DNA of 64,000 bases. Origin: Dendrophyllia cribrosa. Lineage: Eukaryota > Cnidaria > Anthozoa > Scleractinia > Dendrophylliidae. Below, one piece after another: positions 63,561 to 64,000 of this stretch. A program made the translations under genes and the position numbers. The first letter of the stretch is position 1, and each line of letters opens with the position of its first letter. The notes below the pieces were generated by a model. That model worked only from the letters and a program-made list of their open reading frames with translations, did no database searches and had not been told where the DNA came from. The stretch spans positions 39,518,707 through 39,582,706 of the forward strand of contig JAJLRJ010000005.1 in assembly GCA_024195265.1 (NCBI GenBank), given 5' to 3'.

Positions 63561-64000
63561 AAGGTGGCTCTAAGTAGTTTTTTTGGGGGGTCACACTTCC
63601 CTTTTTGAATGCGCTTATACATAACCTTACTTTAGCTCAATGAACCTGAATTTGATACCAGATTTTAGGCTTGAATGAAAGTTTTGAACGATGCTCTTTT
63701 TATGCTAATTAACGTTTCCATAGTAAGGGTAAACAAATATGGCGAAAAACAGTTTTTCCTAAATATCTTTTGATTTTGGGACTACCGGCCGCGACAAGCA
63801 AATAATCAACACAGTGTAGCACACTTAATGGGAAAATTTCAAACAAATTAGACGGTTCGATAAATTTTTTAAGACGTGTTTTTTCATGTTTGAAATATAA
63901 GCGGTCAAAACATTCCATAGGTCTTACAAATTATCATCAAATTACCACAGAAAGTTTCCTCAGACTTAAATTGTTACTCCCTGCAAATAGCTCTGACTAA
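63561..64000. mobile_element. Start of a GGTGGCTC-type element running off the window
   Basis: TTAAGGTGGCTCTAAGTAGT resembles the ends of the fold-backs at 45,804 and 47,409. The inverse end would lie beyond 64,000, so this is tentative. Confidence 0.4.

Overview
The window looks like anthozoan cnidarian (probably stony coral) nuclear DNA. Genes are sparse and split by introns with GT/AG borders. Intergenic DNA is AT-rich and packed with miniature inverted-repeat elements, minisatellites, tRNA-derived SINEs and Penelope-like retroelements that carry hammerhead ribozymes. The host assignment is inferred from gene families and repeat style.

Layout. 1-530: unique sequence with a G-rich minisatellite. 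535-9,830: segmental copy A, holding an intact antisense TRIM-NHL gene, a frame-broken last exon of DDIAS (noxin) and a 48-bp minisatellite. 9,850-13,075: a 60-bp satellite split by a Penelope-like element with inverted ends. 13,150-21,020: stacked inverted-repeat elements, a LINE tail, a T-poor transposon carrying a 119-bp satellite, and CTGG repeats. 22,027-23,174: long-TIR element. 23,540-24,950: 5' exons of DDIAS, showing damage. 25,420-30,000: more DNA-transposon relics and a SINE split by a hAT-like insert. 30,100-40,280: segmental copy B, with TRIM-NHL interrupted by a SINE, a DDIAS last exon with an open frame, and the longer 48-bp minisatellite. 40,300-48,070: TTAA-type MITEs, two candidate small genes, and nested fold-back elements. 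48,240-54,600: a Penelope remnant and several fold-backs. 54,985-62,450: a second tandem segmental duplication built around 17-bp arrays, with a Penelope 3' fragment bearing a canonical hammerhead ribozyme core. The rest to 64,000 is AT-rich and unassigned.

How parts relate. DDIAS runs on the + strand: OB-fold exons near 23.8-24.9 kb and the last exon at 35.8-37.0 kb. An intronless TRIM-NHL gene lies on the opposite strand between them. The TRIM plus DDIAS-last-exon block exists twice in direct orientation, about 29 kb apart. Copy A keeps the better TRIM; copy B keeps the open DDIAS frame. Differences between the copies show which mobile elements arrived after the duplication: a SINE, a 10-bp-TSD MITE, a triple-nested MITE and a 1.3-kb block, all in copy B.

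Most interesting points: hammerhead motifs at four or five places; a satellite apparently derived from the Penelope terminus beside its ribozyme; tandem 3' hairpins behind the TRIM genes whose pairing is better on the transcript strand; and the reciprocal decay of the duplicated TRIM/DDIAS pair.
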